Assembly (NCBI GenBank): GCA_946997535.1
Contig: CAMPVQ010000001.1
Span: 1 to 64,000 of the forward strand
Length of the DNA stretch: 64,000 nt
Source of the DNA: an uncultured Candidatus Saccharibacteria bacterium
GTDB lineage: Bacteria > Patescibacteriota > Saccharimonadia > Saccharimonadales > Saccharimonadaceae
Direction: 5' to 3'
This document shows, piece by piece, positions 27,810 through 36,404 of the stretch. Under the pieces are notes generated by a model. That model did no database searches, was not told where the DNA came from, and saw only the letters and a program-made list of their open reading frames with translations. Positions within the stretch are counted from its first letter, which is position 1, and every line of letters starts with the position of its first letter. The translations under genes and the position numbers were made by a program.

Positions 27810-28610
27810 CTATAATTCCGACCAGCTAGTCGCGGCTGCAGGCACAACATCTTTACACCAAATGCGCCACGCCGCCACATTGGTCGCTACCATACCACTC
27901 CATACTTTGAGGGGCTGCGCAAAGTCCTGACTAACTACCTGTCCATGTTGCGCCACAAATAAATGGTCATCATTAAATAGCACTATCGCAGCAGGATACG
28001 TGGTAGTAAATTTATGAAGTAAATCCGCCGTTGGCTTCGCGCCCAGCGATAACGTCACCATACGCGGATAATACACCGCGCGCGCCAGCTTCTGCAGCTG
28101 CGCAATCCCTAATACCAAAGTAACGTTTTCATGATTTAGCACCGATTCCGCCTCGTTTACTAGCAAATCGACCGCATCACGCGTAATTGTGATGTGTACT
28201 GTCGGATAATTGGCCATCATTTCAACTAGCAAGCTAGCAGTCTCGGCATTACCGCCCAAATCGCCAATTATCAATAAATTGCCCGACCACTCACAAGCGG
28301 CATCAATAACTCCACCCGCCTTTTTCGCCAAGCCACCCGATGGATTCGATGACGCAAAAATCAAATCGTCGATTCGTGCCGACACCATACTTGGCAGCTT
28401 ATTCTTTAATGCATCCGGCATGATTACCCTAATCTGACCCACCTTCGCTTTCAATGCCGCTTCATAACTATTAGCTACCGCAGCAAAACCATGTGTCGAC
28501 CCACCTACAATCGTCAAACTACCAGACTGGTCGCGCCGCTCGGGGCGGCTCCACAGTGCATCAGTAAAAATCGGCCTTCCCGCTGCTTGACGCTGCCAAT
28601 AATCTTCCAT
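27810..28610 (-). CDS. NnrD-like (YjeF C-terminal domain) kinase-fold protein, degenerate
   Basis: 266 aa. The start of the fold matches ADP-dependent NAD(P)HX dehydratase: GSLTIVGGSTHGFAAVANSYEAALKAKVGQIRVIMPDAL, then GNLLIIGDLGGN. The C-terminal GTGD catalytic block is missing; the corresponding stretch reads LKVWSGMVATNVAAW. There is no YjeF_N epimerase domain. Start overlaps the xth stop, so it is the third gene of smpB-xth-nnrD-like. It may have lost catalysis or use another substrate. Confidence 0.6.
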   Translation of the reverse strand: MEDYWQRQAAGRPIFTDALWSRPERRDQSGSLTIVGGSTHGFAAVANSYEAALKAKVGQIRVIMPDALKNKLPSMVSARIDDLIFASSNPSGGLAKKAGGVIDAACEWSGNLLIIGDLGGNAETASLLVEMMANYPTVHITITRDAVDLLVNEAESVLNHENVTLVLGIAQLQKLARAVYYPRMVTLSLGAKPTADLLHKFTTTYPAAIVLFNDDHLFVAQHGQVVSQDFAQPLKVWSGMVATNVAAWRIWCKDVVPAAATSWSEL

Positions 28611-29413
28611 TATTGTAACCTCACACTAATCGGACAGTGGTCTGAACCCATCTGCTCCGCATAAATCCGCGCATCAGTGATTCGCTCCTTTAGCCTCTCA
28701 TCCACCATAAAATAATCAATCCGCCAACCAACGTTATTTTCGCGCGCATGCGCCCAATGTGACCACCAAGTATATTGCTCCGGCAAATCACCGTGTACTG
28801 CGCGGAAGCTATCCACAAATCCTTGCGCAGTATACCGATGCCAGCCATCGCGCTCTTCGTCAGTAAAGCCAGCCTTACCCCGATTTTGCTTCGGGTGCGC
28901 CAAATCGATTTCTTCAGCCGCGACATTCAAATCGCCACAAAACACCACTGGCTTAGTTTGCTTTAACTGTGCCATGTAGGCTAAAAATGCTTTATCCCAT
29001 TGCTGTTCGCGTAGACGAAGCCGACTCAAATCGCTTTTGGCGTTCGGTGTATAAACCGTCACCAAATAACAGTCACCCAAATCAATCGTAATTACACGTC
29101 CTTCCTGATTAGGGTCGCCATACGCATCGGCTGTCAAATACTGCTGCGCAATATCATCCGGCAGGTTATAAGTAACTGCGGCATCATCCGCCACGCCTCG
29201 GCGCACTAGTAGCGCCGTGCCACTATACCCAGCCTTAGTAGCACTATTATAAATAATGTTGTAATCGCCAAAATCAGCCTTGATTTGCTCCGGCTTACAC
29301 TTTATCTCTTGTAGCCCCATTACGTCTGGCTGCACCTTAGCCAAAAACTCCTGCAAACCGCCTTTATTTAGCACCGCCCTCAGGCCATTAACATTCCACG
29401 AAGCTAGCAACAT
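28610..29413 (-). CDS. xth: Exodeoxyribonuclease III / AP endonuclease
   Basis: 267 aa. Exonuclease-endonuclease-phosphatase fold: LLASWNVNGLRAVL, DVMGLQEIKCKPEQ (metal Glu), TVYTPNAKSDLSRL, FCGDLNVAAEEIDL, WRIDYFMVDERL and SDHCPISV (catalytic Asp-His). Base-excision repair of abasic sites. Overlaps smpB by one base (ATG within TGATG). Confidence 0.96.
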   Translation of the reverse strand: MLLASWNVNGLRAVLNKGGLQEFLAKVQPDVMGLQEIKCKPEQIKADFGDYNIIYNSATKAGYSGTALLVRRGVADDAAVTYNLPDDIAQQYLTADAYGDPNQEGRVITIDLGDCYLVTVYTPNAKSDLSRLRLREQQWDKAFLAYMAQLKQTKPVVFCGDLNVAAEEIDLAHPKQNRGKAGFTDEERDGWHRYTAQGFVDSFRAVHGDLPEQYTWWSHWAHARENNVGWRIDYFMVDERLKERITDARIYAEQMGSDHCPISVRLQ

Positions 29414-29919
29414 CAGCGCACGCCTCGCTTTAGCTCACGCGCCGTATCGCGCTGTTTGATAGCTTGGCGCTTATCATATTGTTTCTTACCTTTACCAAGC
29501 ATGATTACTAATTTAATATACCGCGCATGCGTCAACAATTTAGTTGGCACTACCGTCAAGCCTTTACTGCGTGCCTCAACAATCCGCGCAATTTCCTTAC
29601 GCTGAGCAAGCACCTTAATAGCATCCGTACTTACCGTAGTAGCTGGTTGACCACTACCGCGTGGCGCATTATTCTGTAGCGTAAAAGAAGCGTTGATTAA
29701 ATACAGTTCATCACCACGCGGCCCGCGCTTTGGCACTACGTAGGCACCCTTCAAACTAACTCGGTTCAGCCGCGCCGCTTTTACTTCAAGTCCAGTCAAC
29801 GACAAACCAACCGTCAAACTATCCGACAAACTATAATCATAACTAGCACGTCGATTAATTATCACTCCGGTAGATGCTTTATTTTGTTTGTGTCCACGCC
29901 GCGTCACTGATTTTCCCAT
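29413..29919 (-). CDS. smpB: SsrA-binding protein
   Basis: 168 aa. tmRNA partner for ribosome rescue. NRRASYDYSLSDSLTVGLSLTGLEVKAAR, LKGAYVVPK, ELYLINASF and the C-terminal KGKKQYDKRQAIKQRDTARE tail that enters the mRNA channel. A short basic N-terminal extension (about 18 residues) precedes the core. TATAAT (29926-29931) is 6 nt before the ATG, so leaderless, back-to-back with the GT4 promoter. I found no tmRNA gene in this window. Confidence 0.95.
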   Translation of the reverse strand: MGKSVTRRGHKQNKASTGVIINRRASYDYSLSDSLTVGLSLTGLEVKAARLNRVSLKGAYVVPKRGPRGDELYLINASFTLQNNAPRGSGQPATTVSTDAIKVLAQRKEIARIVEARSKGLTVVPTKLLTHARYIKLVIMLGKGKKQYDKRQAIKQRDTARELKRGVR

Positions 29920-29925
29920 ATCTCA

Positions 29926-29948
29926 ATTATATAACATTATGCTATACT
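29926..29948. promoter_or_regulatory. Back-to-back leaderless promoters of smpB and GT4
   Basis: TATAAT on the minus strand (29926-29931) serves smpB and TATACT on the plus strand (29943-29948, extended by TGC) serves the glycosyltransferase at 29956. The two -10 boxes are 11 bp apart, and each sits 6-7 nt from its ATG. Confidence 0.65.
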
Positions 29949-29955
29949 TTTAATA

Positions 29956-30972
29956 ATGCAACGCTTAACTGTTAACTTAGTTTCTGAAAGCGAATTTAGC
30001 GTGCAAGGACATGGCGTCCACACTGCATATCTTGAGATGCGCCATTTGTTAGAAAAACAATCCGAAATTAATCTATTAGTCAACGCCAAGCCGCTAGCTG
30101 ACACCGATATTACTCATATTCATACCATCGGTCTATTTTCATTACGGCGTTTATTATCACGGCACGGTGGCAAAAAAATTGTCAGCGCTCACATGGTACC
30201 AGACAGTCTGGTTGGCTCAATCGTTGGCGCTCGATGGTGGCTGCCATTATTTAGTCGTTATCTCTGCTGGTTCTACAACCACGCCGATACGCTTATCGCA
30301 GTTTCACCTTACACTAAGCAGGTTCTATTAAAGCTAGGCATTAAAGCGCCAATTGTCGTGATTAATAATTCTATCGACACTTCTGCCTATCAAACATCAG
30401 CAGAACAGAAAGCTAAATTAAGGCGCGAACTACACTTGTCGCCTAGTAAATTTATTGTCATTGGTAGCGGTCAAATTCAACCGCGCAAACGATTCAGCAC
30501 ATTTATTCAAGTTGCCGCGACACTACCAAAATTCCAATTCATCTGGGTAGGTGGCATTCCATTTAAAGCTGCCGGCTCAGATTATCTAGGGCTTAGTCAT
30601 CTTATCAAGCACCACCCCAAAAATGTCTTGGTCACTGGGGTTGTACCGCAAGATGAGGCACGTAAGTATACCCGAGCCGCCGACATAATGTTTATGCCAT
30701 CAATCCAAGAAACCTTTGGACTATCTATTGTCGAAGGTGCCGCCAGCGGTTTGCCAGTAGTAGTACGCGATATCACCGACTACAATGCCACTTTCGGGCA
30801 AGACGTCTTACGTGGCGATGAACATAATTTTACTGAATTAATTCAGTCGCTCGCCGATGACCCGGATTTTTACCACAAATACCAACAAAAATCACACCAT
30901 CTGGCACAAAAATACGACTCTAACCACACTGCGAGTAAACTATTAGCAGTTTATCGTAAGCTAACACACTAA
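29956..30972 (+). CDS. GT4-family glycosyltransferase
   Basis: 338 aa, GT-B fold. The N-terminal half has a short acceptor domain (NLVSESEFSVQGHGVHTAYLE); the C-terminal half has the nucleotide-sugar site: IGSGQIQPRKRFSTFIQ and FMPSIQETFGLSIVEGAASGLPVVVRD with the ExFG(L)xxxE signature of GT4. Probably cytoplasmic/peripheral membrane. Followed 22 nt later by a second GT4 gene with its own -10 box. Both may build glycolipids or a surface polysaccharide with UDP-glucose from GalU, which is inference. Confidence 0.88.
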   Translation: MQRLTVNLVSESEFSVQGHGVHTAYLEMRHLLEKQSEINLLVNAKPLADTDITHIHTIGLFSLRRLLSRHGGKKIVSAHMVPDSLVGSIVGARWWLPLFSRYLCWFYNHADTLIAVSPYTKQVLLKLGIKAPIVVINNSIDTSAYQTSAEQKAKLRRELHLSPSKFIVIGSGQIQPRKRFSTFIQVAATLPKFQFIWVGGIPFKAAGSDYLGLSHLIKHHPKNVLVTGVVPQDEARKYTRAADIMFMPSIQETFGLSIVEGAASGLPVVVRDITDYNATFGQDVLRGDEHNFTELIQSLADDPDFYHKYQQKSHHLAQKYDSNHTASKLLAVYRKLTH

Positions 30973-30994
30973 TGTGGTATAATAATCACACAAT

Positions 30995-32269
30995 ATGCGC
31001 ATTGGTTTATTTACCGATACCTATCGACCCGCTCAAAACGGCGTGGTTTTAGTAGTAGATGTGACACGCCGCGAACTCGAAAAGATGGGGCACGAAGTTT
31101 GGGTATTTGCTCCGAGCGCCAACCTCTTAAATGAAGTATCAGAGATAGACGCTGAAGATGACCACCTAATCCACTTCCCTACCATTCGCGGTGCAGGCTT
31201 TAAAGAAGGGCAATTACCACTATTTTATTCGCCACATTTACTTGCTAAAGTACAAGACCTTAAAATCGACGTCCTTCACTTCTTTACTGCCGGCCAAATG
31301 GCTATGTTCTGTTGCTATGCCGCCCGCAAGACTGGCGCAGCTCTGATTGGTCAGCACTGCACTGATACTTACGAGTATTCCGACAGCTACCGTTTACTGA
31401 AGGTTGGCTACGCCGCAATGGCAACACTAATGCCACTTGCCGTCAATATGTCACGCGAACAGCGTCTCAACTTCGTTCGCAATATCGCCGACCACAAAAG
31501 CGAAGATTCGTGGGGACGGCGACTAGTAGGCAATATGCTAGCTCTCTGGTACCAAGCTTGCGATGAAGTGATTGCGGTTAGTGAAAAGTCAGCCAACCAA
31601 CTCCGCGAGATTGCCGCCACCAATAACTGCAGTATTAATCTCACTACTATTCCAACCGGTGTCAACCAACCGCGAGTCCCAGATGAAGCTGAAATCGATG
31701 CTTTCTGCACCACGCACCATATCGACCGACACGCTAATAACCTAATTTATTTTGGCCGACTAGGGCAAGAGAAAAATCTTGACCTGCTGATTCCAGTAAT
31801 TGAACACGTCCGACAGTCAGTGCCAGATGCCAACTTAATCTTTGCTGGCGACTGGGAATATCGCACTCATCTCGAAGAACTAGCGGCTGCAAGTCCAGCA
31901 CATGACCACATCTACTTTGTCGGGCGTTACCCGCATCGCGATGTCGGTATTCTAACTGCCATCAGCAAGATATACCTCTTCCCGTCGCTTACCGACACTC
32001 AAGGATTGGCGGTAACAGAAGCTGCATATGGTGGATTGCCAATTGTTTTGTGCGACCCATTAGCACCAGCCTGCTTTATTGACCACAAAAATGGCTATGC
32101 TGCACAAAATGACGCCGCCGATTTTGCCGATAAGATCGTCGATTTATTACAACACCCCGTGCGCTATCGTAACTTTAGTAATTGTTCCAAGCGGCTTGCC
32201 GCCGAGCTAACTGAAACAAAACAAACCGAGAGAGTAGTCGAAGTTTACCGCCAGGCCCTCAAACGCTAA
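30995..32269 (+). CDS. GT4-family glycosyltransferase, glucosyl-diacylglycerol-synthase-like
   Basis: 424 aa. N-terminus MRIGLFTDTYRPAQNGVV followed by TRRELEKMGHEVWVFAPS is typical of GT4 enzymes that glycosylate diacylglycerol or phosphatidylinositol. The donor site includes YFGRLGQEKNLDLLI, FAGDWEY, FVGRYPHRD and YLFPSLTDTQGLAVTEAAYGGLPIVLCD. TATAAT at 30978-30983 gives a leader of about 5 nt. Acceptor assignment is inference. Confidence 0.88.
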   Translation: MRIGLFTDTYRPAQNGVVLVVDVTRRELEKMGHEVWVFAPSANLLNEVSEIDAEDDHLIHFPTIRGAGFKEGQLPLFYSPHLLAKVQDLKIDVLHFFTAGQMAMFCCYAARKTGAALIGQHCTDTYEYSDSYRLLKVGYAAMATLMPLAVNMSREQRLNFVRNIADHKSEDSWGRRLVGNMLALWYQACDEVIAVSEKSANQLREIAATNNCSINLTTIPTGVNQPRVPDEAEIDAFCTTHHIDRHANNLIYFGRLGQEKNLDLLIPVIEHVRQSVPDANLIFAGDWEYRTHLEELAAASPAHDHIYFVGRYPHRDVGILTAISKIYLFPSLTDTQGLAVTEAAYGGLPIVLCDPLAPACFIDHKNGYAAQNDAADFADKIVDLLQHPVRYRNFSNCSKRLAAELTETKQTERVVEVYRQALKR

Positions 32270-32290
32270 TAGCCACTCCGAGAGTGGCTA
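32270..32290. terminator. Terminator between GT4 gene and glutaredoxin gene
   Basis: TAGCCACTC, loop CGA, GAGTGGCTA. It overlaps a 16-bp perfect palindrome (32288-32303, CTAGTTTATAAACTAG), so the convergent 3' ends share a compact set of hairpins. Confidence 0.7.
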
Positions 32291-32313
32291 GTTTATAAAC
32301 TAGTGGTAACTAG

Positions 32314-32583
32314 CTACTTGATATAGCCGCCGTCGCGCAGCTGCTCATCAATATTAGCGCGATCAAAGCCTAGAATAATTTTGCCATTAATATCAATCAC
32401 TGGCACGCCGCGGAAGTTACCGCCAATCTTTTTCATCAGCTCATCCTGCGCCGCTGGATCTTCCTCGATATTCTTATCTTCAAATGGCACATGCAAGCTA
32501 GTTAGGTATTGTTGCGCCATTTTGCAATACGCACACCAATTAGTGCTGTAAATAATAACTGGGGTTTTACCGTCCTGATTCAT
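32314..32583 (-). CDS. Glutaredoxin-like protein
   Basis: 89 aa. Thioredoxin fold with redox motif CAYC (in STNWCAYCKMAQ), cis-Pro in GVPVIDI, and C-terminal GFDRANIDEQL. Closest to NrdH/mycoredoxin-type small glutaredoxins. It lies just downstream of the trxB-small protein pair and could be reduced by that thioredoxin reductase. AAGGAG precedes the ATG by 4 nt. Confidence 0.9.
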   Translation of the reverse strand: MNQDGKTPVIIYSTNWCAYCKMAQQYLTSLHVPFEDKNIEEDPAAQDELMKKIGGNFRGVPVIDINGKIILGFDRANIDEQLRDGGYIK

Positions 32584-32650
32584 AGTTCTCCTTTGGTCTA
32601 CGTATATAATTACGTTCTAAACCATATTATAGCACTTAAGTTTATAATTG

Positions 32651-32845
32651 TTAATACAAATGCTTCGTCAAATGCCATCCACCACAAAACATACAGTGGT
32701 AAACGCGAAGCCGCAACTGACCAGTCAAATCATTTAATTCTTGGGCACGCGCCACATCTTCTGCCTCACGCTCTGAATTATATTTATTTTTTCCGCACGA
32801 ACGCTGCGTAGGCGCAGGCATGACAATCTTGTGCTTACGCGACAT
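32651..32845 (-). CDS. Small zinc-ribbon-like protein
   Basis: 64 aa from the ATG at 32845, overlapping the trxB stop by 11 nt. Basic N-terminus, then C-x-K-x-x-Y near residue 17 and YHCMFCGGWHLT near residue 51. This C...Y-x-C-x2-C-x2-WHLT pattern is seen in small proteins of actinobacteria and phages (recalled, not searched). The cysteine/histidine set suggests one zinc site and a nucleic-acid role. A longer reading of the frame would run backwards into trxB and is unlikely. Confidence 0.7.
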   Translation of the reverse strand: MSRKHKIVMPAPTQRSCGKNKYNSEREAEDVARAQELNDLTGQLRLRVYHCMFCGGWHLTKHLY

Positions 32846-33788
32846 TACTAATGCCTTTAATATACTGTCGAATCTTAAATACCGCTTGCGTGCCCTCGGC
32901 TGAAGCTGATACGATTTGCTTAACCGACCCAGCACGCACATCGCCAGCTGCAAATACACCAGCAATATTGGTTTGCATCTGAGCGTCCGTCTTCACACAG
33001 CCAACTTCATCAAGCTCAACTCCCGAATCCGCCAAGAATCCAGTATTCGGCGTAGAACCAGCAAAAATAAAGATGCCGTCCGCCACCACGGTTTGCTGCA
33101 TGGCAGGGTCATCGGTCTTATAGGTACTCAATCCAACCACATTACGATGCTCGTCCAGCTTAATTTCATCTGGCGTCCAGCCTTCCAACAACGTAATTTT
33201 GCCGTCTTTAGTATATTGTGCTAGCTCATCTTTTAGAATTGCACTCGCCTTAATATAGCTCCGCACTACCATAGTTAAATGTTTAGCGAACTTAGTTAAA
33301 TAAAATGCCTCTTGAACCGCTGAATTGGCGCCACCAATCACAATCAACTCACGTCCCTTATACAATGCGCCATCGCACGTCGCGCAATAATGCACGCCGC
33401 GCCCAGTTAGTTTGTCCTCTAGTGGTAAGCCCAAACGCCGATATTGCGCACCCGTAGCCACTAAACACGCCTTTGCTTCATAAATGTCGCCCTCACGCGT
33501 TGAAACTTGCACTAGCTCACCAACTTTTTTTACTGCTGTTGCCTCCGCAAATTTAATTACTGCGCCAAAGCGCTCCGCTTGGTCTTGATAATCCTGCGCC
33601 AAGCTCATACCCTCAATTCCCTGGCTAAATCCCGGGTAGTTATCCACTCGGTCAATAGTTGCCATCACGCCGCCGACTAGTGCACGTTCTAACACTACAG
33701 TCTTAATACCCTCGCGCGTCGCATAAATCGCTGCTGTTAACGCCGCTGGGCCGCCGCCTACAATCACTAAGTCGTAATCTTGATTCAT
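32835..33788 (-). CDS. trxB: Thioredoxin reductase
   Basis: 317 aa, normal length. FAD motif VGGGPAALTAAIYA at the N-terminus, redox pair CATC near residue 135 in HYCATCDGALYKG, NADPH motif VIGGANSAVQEA, and C-terminal GVFAAGDVRAG. It reduces thioredoxin or glutaredoxin-like partners. TATAAT (33795-33800, extended by TGC) is 6 nt before the ATG: leaderless. Confidence 0.96.
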   Translation of the reverse strand: MNQDYDLVIVGGGPAALTAAIYATREGIKTVVLERALVGGVMATIDRVDNYPGFSQGIEGMSLAQDYQDQAERFGAVIKFAEATAVKKVGELVQVSTREGDIYEAKACLVATGAQYRRLGLPLEDKLTGRGVHYCATCDGALYKGRELIVIGGANSAVQEAFYLTKFAKHLTMVVRSYIKASAILKDELAQYTKDGKITLLEGWTPDEIKLDEHRNVVGLSTYKTDDPAMQQTVVADGIFIFAGSTPNTGFLADSGVELDEVGCVKTDAQMQTNIAGVFAAGDVRAGSVKQIVSASAEGTQAVFKIRQYIKGISNVA

Positions 33789-33805
33789 ATTACGATTATA
33801 GCAAA

Positions 33806-35539
33806 TTACACCTGAGTGAGTAACATCACCTGATATGGAGCAAGCGTAATTTTGTCACCACTGTTAATTTGCTTTAACGGCTCACCTACAAAATCAGCCG
33901 AGTAGCCCGACCACGCCGAATTAAATGCCACTTGCCACGTACTGCCCGGCAAATTAATTTGGTAGTTATGCCACTTTAAGCCACTAAAGTTCGCCAACAC
34001 TATTACTGGTTGTTGCCCAGTATCACCACGTTGATACATTAATACCCGACAATTCTCGTCAGCCAGCAAAATATGGAGTGCTGGCGATTGCAATCCACCA
34101 GTTTGATGATATTGATTACGCCTCAAAGCAATCAAATCACGGTGCGCCGACACAATACCACCAAATTGGTCAATATTAGCCCAATCTAGTGAATTCCAAT
34201 CATTAAAATCACCGCCCTGCAAAAATTCCGAACCCGCCAGCAACATTGGTACACCAGGCGCAGTCAATGCAATAGCAGAAGTCAAAATAGCAATCCGACG
34301 CGCATTGATACTATGCACATCCTTCACTGCAACCGCCACCATTCGCGAACCACCATTGGCAGCCGTATCATGACTATCCGCAAACACAATGCGCTGTTGC
34401 CAACAATTATTAAAGCTTTGTCCTAGCACATTACAAAGATTAGCTAAGCCTGGCGCTTCACTTCCGATATGAAGAGCACCGCGCAACACATGCGGCAAGC
34501 CCAAATCCCACTGTGCATCAAATCCCGCGCCGCCCGCTAGTTGTGACGCCGTAATAGCACTATTGCCAGCACAGTCCTCGGCAATTACTAAAGAACCCGG
34601 CTTAATTTTATGCGACACGCGCGTAATTTCAGACAGTAAGCTCCAAGCCTCTGGAATATCATGCGCTGGGTCGTTGTTGTTACCGGCAGTATTACGCATA
34701 TAGATCGTACTATCCACCCTAAAACCATCAACATGGTAATTACTCAGCCACATCGACACATTATCAAGAATAAACTCCCGCACTTCTGGACGGCCAAAGT
34801 CCGGCCGGCTACCCCACGGCGTATCGCCGCGCTGGTCGTTATAAAAATAAATACCTCCACGGCCATTTTCGCTCCAGCCATCAAACTGCCATAAATCGTT
34901 GTCGGCCGAAAAATGGTTATAAACCACATCAAGAATCACTTCAAGCCCACGCTTATGAGCCTCCTTGACAAAGGTCTTCATGCCAAATGCGCCACCGTAC
35001 TGACTTTCTACAGAATAAATTGCACTCGGCGCATAGCCCCAACCGAAACTCTCCGCCATCGATGTCACCGGCATTAGCTCCAGTGTGGTTACACCTAAAT
35101 CTTGCAAGTAATCGAGGCGTTCAATTGCCGACGCAAAAGTACCAGTAGTCGACGGGTCGGGGCGATTAAACGTACCAATATGAATCTCATAAATTACCCG
35201 TTGTTCCGCCGGCTGCGGCACTACTACCTCATACCCTTGCCAGTCAAAACTGCTATCGTACACCACAGATTTGCCATCGTTACTATCAGTTAAGACGCGC
35301 CCACGTGGGTCGTTACGATACTTCACTTGGCCATCGTAGCCGGTAATCTGATATTTATAAGCATGGCCTGGTTCAACACCGTCCACTCGCACCGACCAAT
35401 AGCCAGTAGTCTGGTCGACCTCCATAGTAATCGGCTGCCACCTCGAAAAATCACCCACAACCGACACGGCACGAGCAAACGGCGCCCACAATCGAAACAC
35501 CGTATAATCTTCATGCTGCTCTAGACCCAACCGACTCAT
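33806..35539 (-). CDS. glgB: GH13 alpha-glucan enzyme with CBM48 (branching-enzyme-like)
   Basis: 577 aa from the ATG at 35539. N-terminal CBM48 (TVFRLWAPFARAVSVVGDFSRW), then GH13 barrel: VVYNHF, WLSNYHVDGFRVDSTIYMRN (nucleophile Asp), SLVIAEDCAG (acid/base Glu), FADSHDTAANGG (third carboxylate), and a C-terminal beta domain. Shorter than typical GlgB (630-730), so it may be a compact branching enzyme or a trehalohydrolase-type relative. TAAAAT (35547-35552, extended by TGT) lies 7 nt before this ATG, supporting it over upstream in-frame starts. Confidence 0.8.
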   Translation of the reverse strand: MSRLGLEQHEDYTVFRLWAPFARAVSVVGDFSRWQPITMEVDQTTGYWSVRVDGVEPGHAYKYQITGYDGQVKYRNDPRGRVLTDSNDGKSVVYDSSFDWQGYEVVVPQPAEQRVIYEIHIGTFNRPDPSTTGTFASAIERLDYLQDLGVTTLELMPVTSMAESFGWGYAPSAIYSVESQYGGAFGMKTFVKEAHKRGLEVILDVVYNHFSADNDLWQFDGWSENGRGGIYFYNDQRGDTPWGSRPDFGRPEVREFILDNVSMWLSNYHVDGFRVDSTIYMRNTAGNNNDPAHDIPEAWSLLSEITRVSHKIKPGSLVIAEDCAGNSAITASQLAGGAGFDAQWDLGLPHVLRGALHIGSEAPGLANLCNVLGQSFNNCWQQRIVFADSHDTAANGGSRMVAVAVKDVHSINARRIAILTSAIALTAPGVPMLLAGSEFLQGGDFNDWNSLDWANIDQFGGIVSAHRDLIALRRNQYHQTGGLQSPALHILLADENCRVLMYQRGDTGQQPVIVLANFSGLKWHNYQINLPGSTWQVAFNSAWSGYSADFVGEPLKQINSGDKITLAPYQVMLLTQV

Positions 35540-35546
35540 TACTACA

Positions 35547-35578
35547 ATTTTAACACAAGCGTGATAAACTGGTATAAT
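35547..35578. promoter_or_regulatory. Divergent leaderless promoters of GH13 and SGNH genes
   Basis: Minus-strand TAAAAT (35547-35552) for the GH13 gene and plus-strand TATAAT (35573-35578, extended by TGG) for the SGNH gene. Each ends 7 nt from its start codon, and the whole divergent control region is under 50 bp. Confidence 0.65.
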
Positions 35579-35585
35579 TTTATTA

Positions 35586-36227
35586 ATGAAAGCAACTGAA
35601 CCAATTACCATTCTATGCTACGGCGACAGTAATACTTGGGGCAAGGACCCCGCCGCCAACCAGCGTTACCCCTTCGCCGACCGCTGGCCAAATATTTTAG
35701 CGCAAAACTTGGGCGACAACTATCGCGTTATCGCCGAAGGTGAACTAGGTCGCACTATCATTTTCGATGACGAAGACCCAAGCGTCCCTTGTCGCAATGG
35801 CTACACATTGCTAACGCCGTTGCTCGATAGCCATCGACCAAATTATCTCGTGGTTATGCTTGGTACTAATGACACCCGCTTTTTCAACAACGCCAGTCCA
35901 ACCGAAATTGCCGAGCACTATGTACACTACTTACGCGCTTGCCAAGAATACCACTGTCGAATGATTATCGTAGCACCGCAACCAGCTAGTGACGGTTTTA
36001 TTGACCCGGCAACCGGCCTCAGTGCCAACAAGTGTTTCAACGAGGATAGCTTCCATAAAATGCAAAAGCTGCCAGACGCAATGCATAAATTTGCCGCCGA
36101 GCACAACGTTGATTTTATCGACCCAACCGACTTTGCCGCTGTCGGCCCCGACCATCTGCACTGGACAAAAGACACACATCGCCAATTTGCCGATAAATTA
36201 ACTGCTTATTTTAAAAATCTTGCCTAA
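35586..36227 (+). CDS. SGNH/GDSL-family hydrolase (arylesterase-like)
   Basis: 213 aa. Block I ILCYGDSNTWGKDP (nucleophile Ser), block III VVMLGTNDTRFF, and the C-terminal Asp-x-x-His in PDHLHWTKDTHRQFAD complete the SGNH set. There is no signal peptide, so it is probably cytoplasmic. Such enzymes remove acyl groups from small esters or carbohydrates; the substrate is unknown. Leaderless start. Confidence 0.88.
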   Translation: MKATEPITILCYGDSNTWGKDPAANQRYPFADRWPNILAQNLGDNYRVIAEGELGRTIIFDDEDPSVPCRNGYTLLTPLLDSHRPNYLVVMLGTNDTRFFNNASPTEIAEHYVHYLRACQEYHCRMIIVAPQPASDGFIDPATGLSANKCFNEDSFHKMQKLPDAMHKFAAEHNVDFIDPTDFAAVGPDHLHWTKDTHRQFADKLTAYFKNLA

Positions 36228-36232
36228 TTTAT

Positions 36233-36262
36233 TTGACATTTAAATTGCCTTAGGTATATAAT
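36233..36262 (+). promoter_or_regulatory. Promoter of tRNA-Gln
   Basis: TTGACA (36233-36238), an 18-nt spacer and TATAAT (36257-36262). Start is predicted near 36269, ten bases before the mature 5' end. Confidence 0.8.
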
Positions 36263-36278
36263 AATTGTCGTTGGCTAT

Positions 36279-36352
36279 TGGGGATTGGCCAAGCGGTAAG
36301 GCAATGGGTTCTGGTCCCATGATCGGGGGTTCGAATCCCTCATCCCCAGCCA
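36279..36352 (+). tRNA. trnQ: tRNA-Gln (anticodon CTG)
   Basis: 74 nt with encoded CCA. Acceptor TGGGGAT/ATCCCCA, discriminator G, anticodon stem ATGGG/CCCAT with loop TTCTGGT (anticodon CTG at 36311-36313), T-loop TTCGAAT. With no glutaminyl-tRNA synthetase seen here, GatCAB probably makes its Gln. Confidence 0.95.
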
Positions 36353-36362
36353 GGATATTATT

Positions 36363-36389
36363 AAACGCAGTTCATCGACTGCGTTTTTT
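36363..36389 (+). terminator. Terminator after tRNA-Gln
   Basis: AAACGCAGT, loop TCATCG, ACTGCGTTT followed by further Ts to 36389. Confidence 0.9.
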
Positions 36390-36404
36390 GTTTCCAATCG
36401 CTAT

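Noticed and set aside
32288..32303. 16-bp perfect palindrome as a possible operator
   Set aside because: It lies between convergent gene ends next to a terminator stem, so a 3'-end hairpin is the simpler reading.
33806..35611. Start of the GH13 gene at 35611
   Set aside because: The extra 24 residues overlap the divergent SGNH gene and its promoter; TAAAAT is placed for the ATG at 35539.
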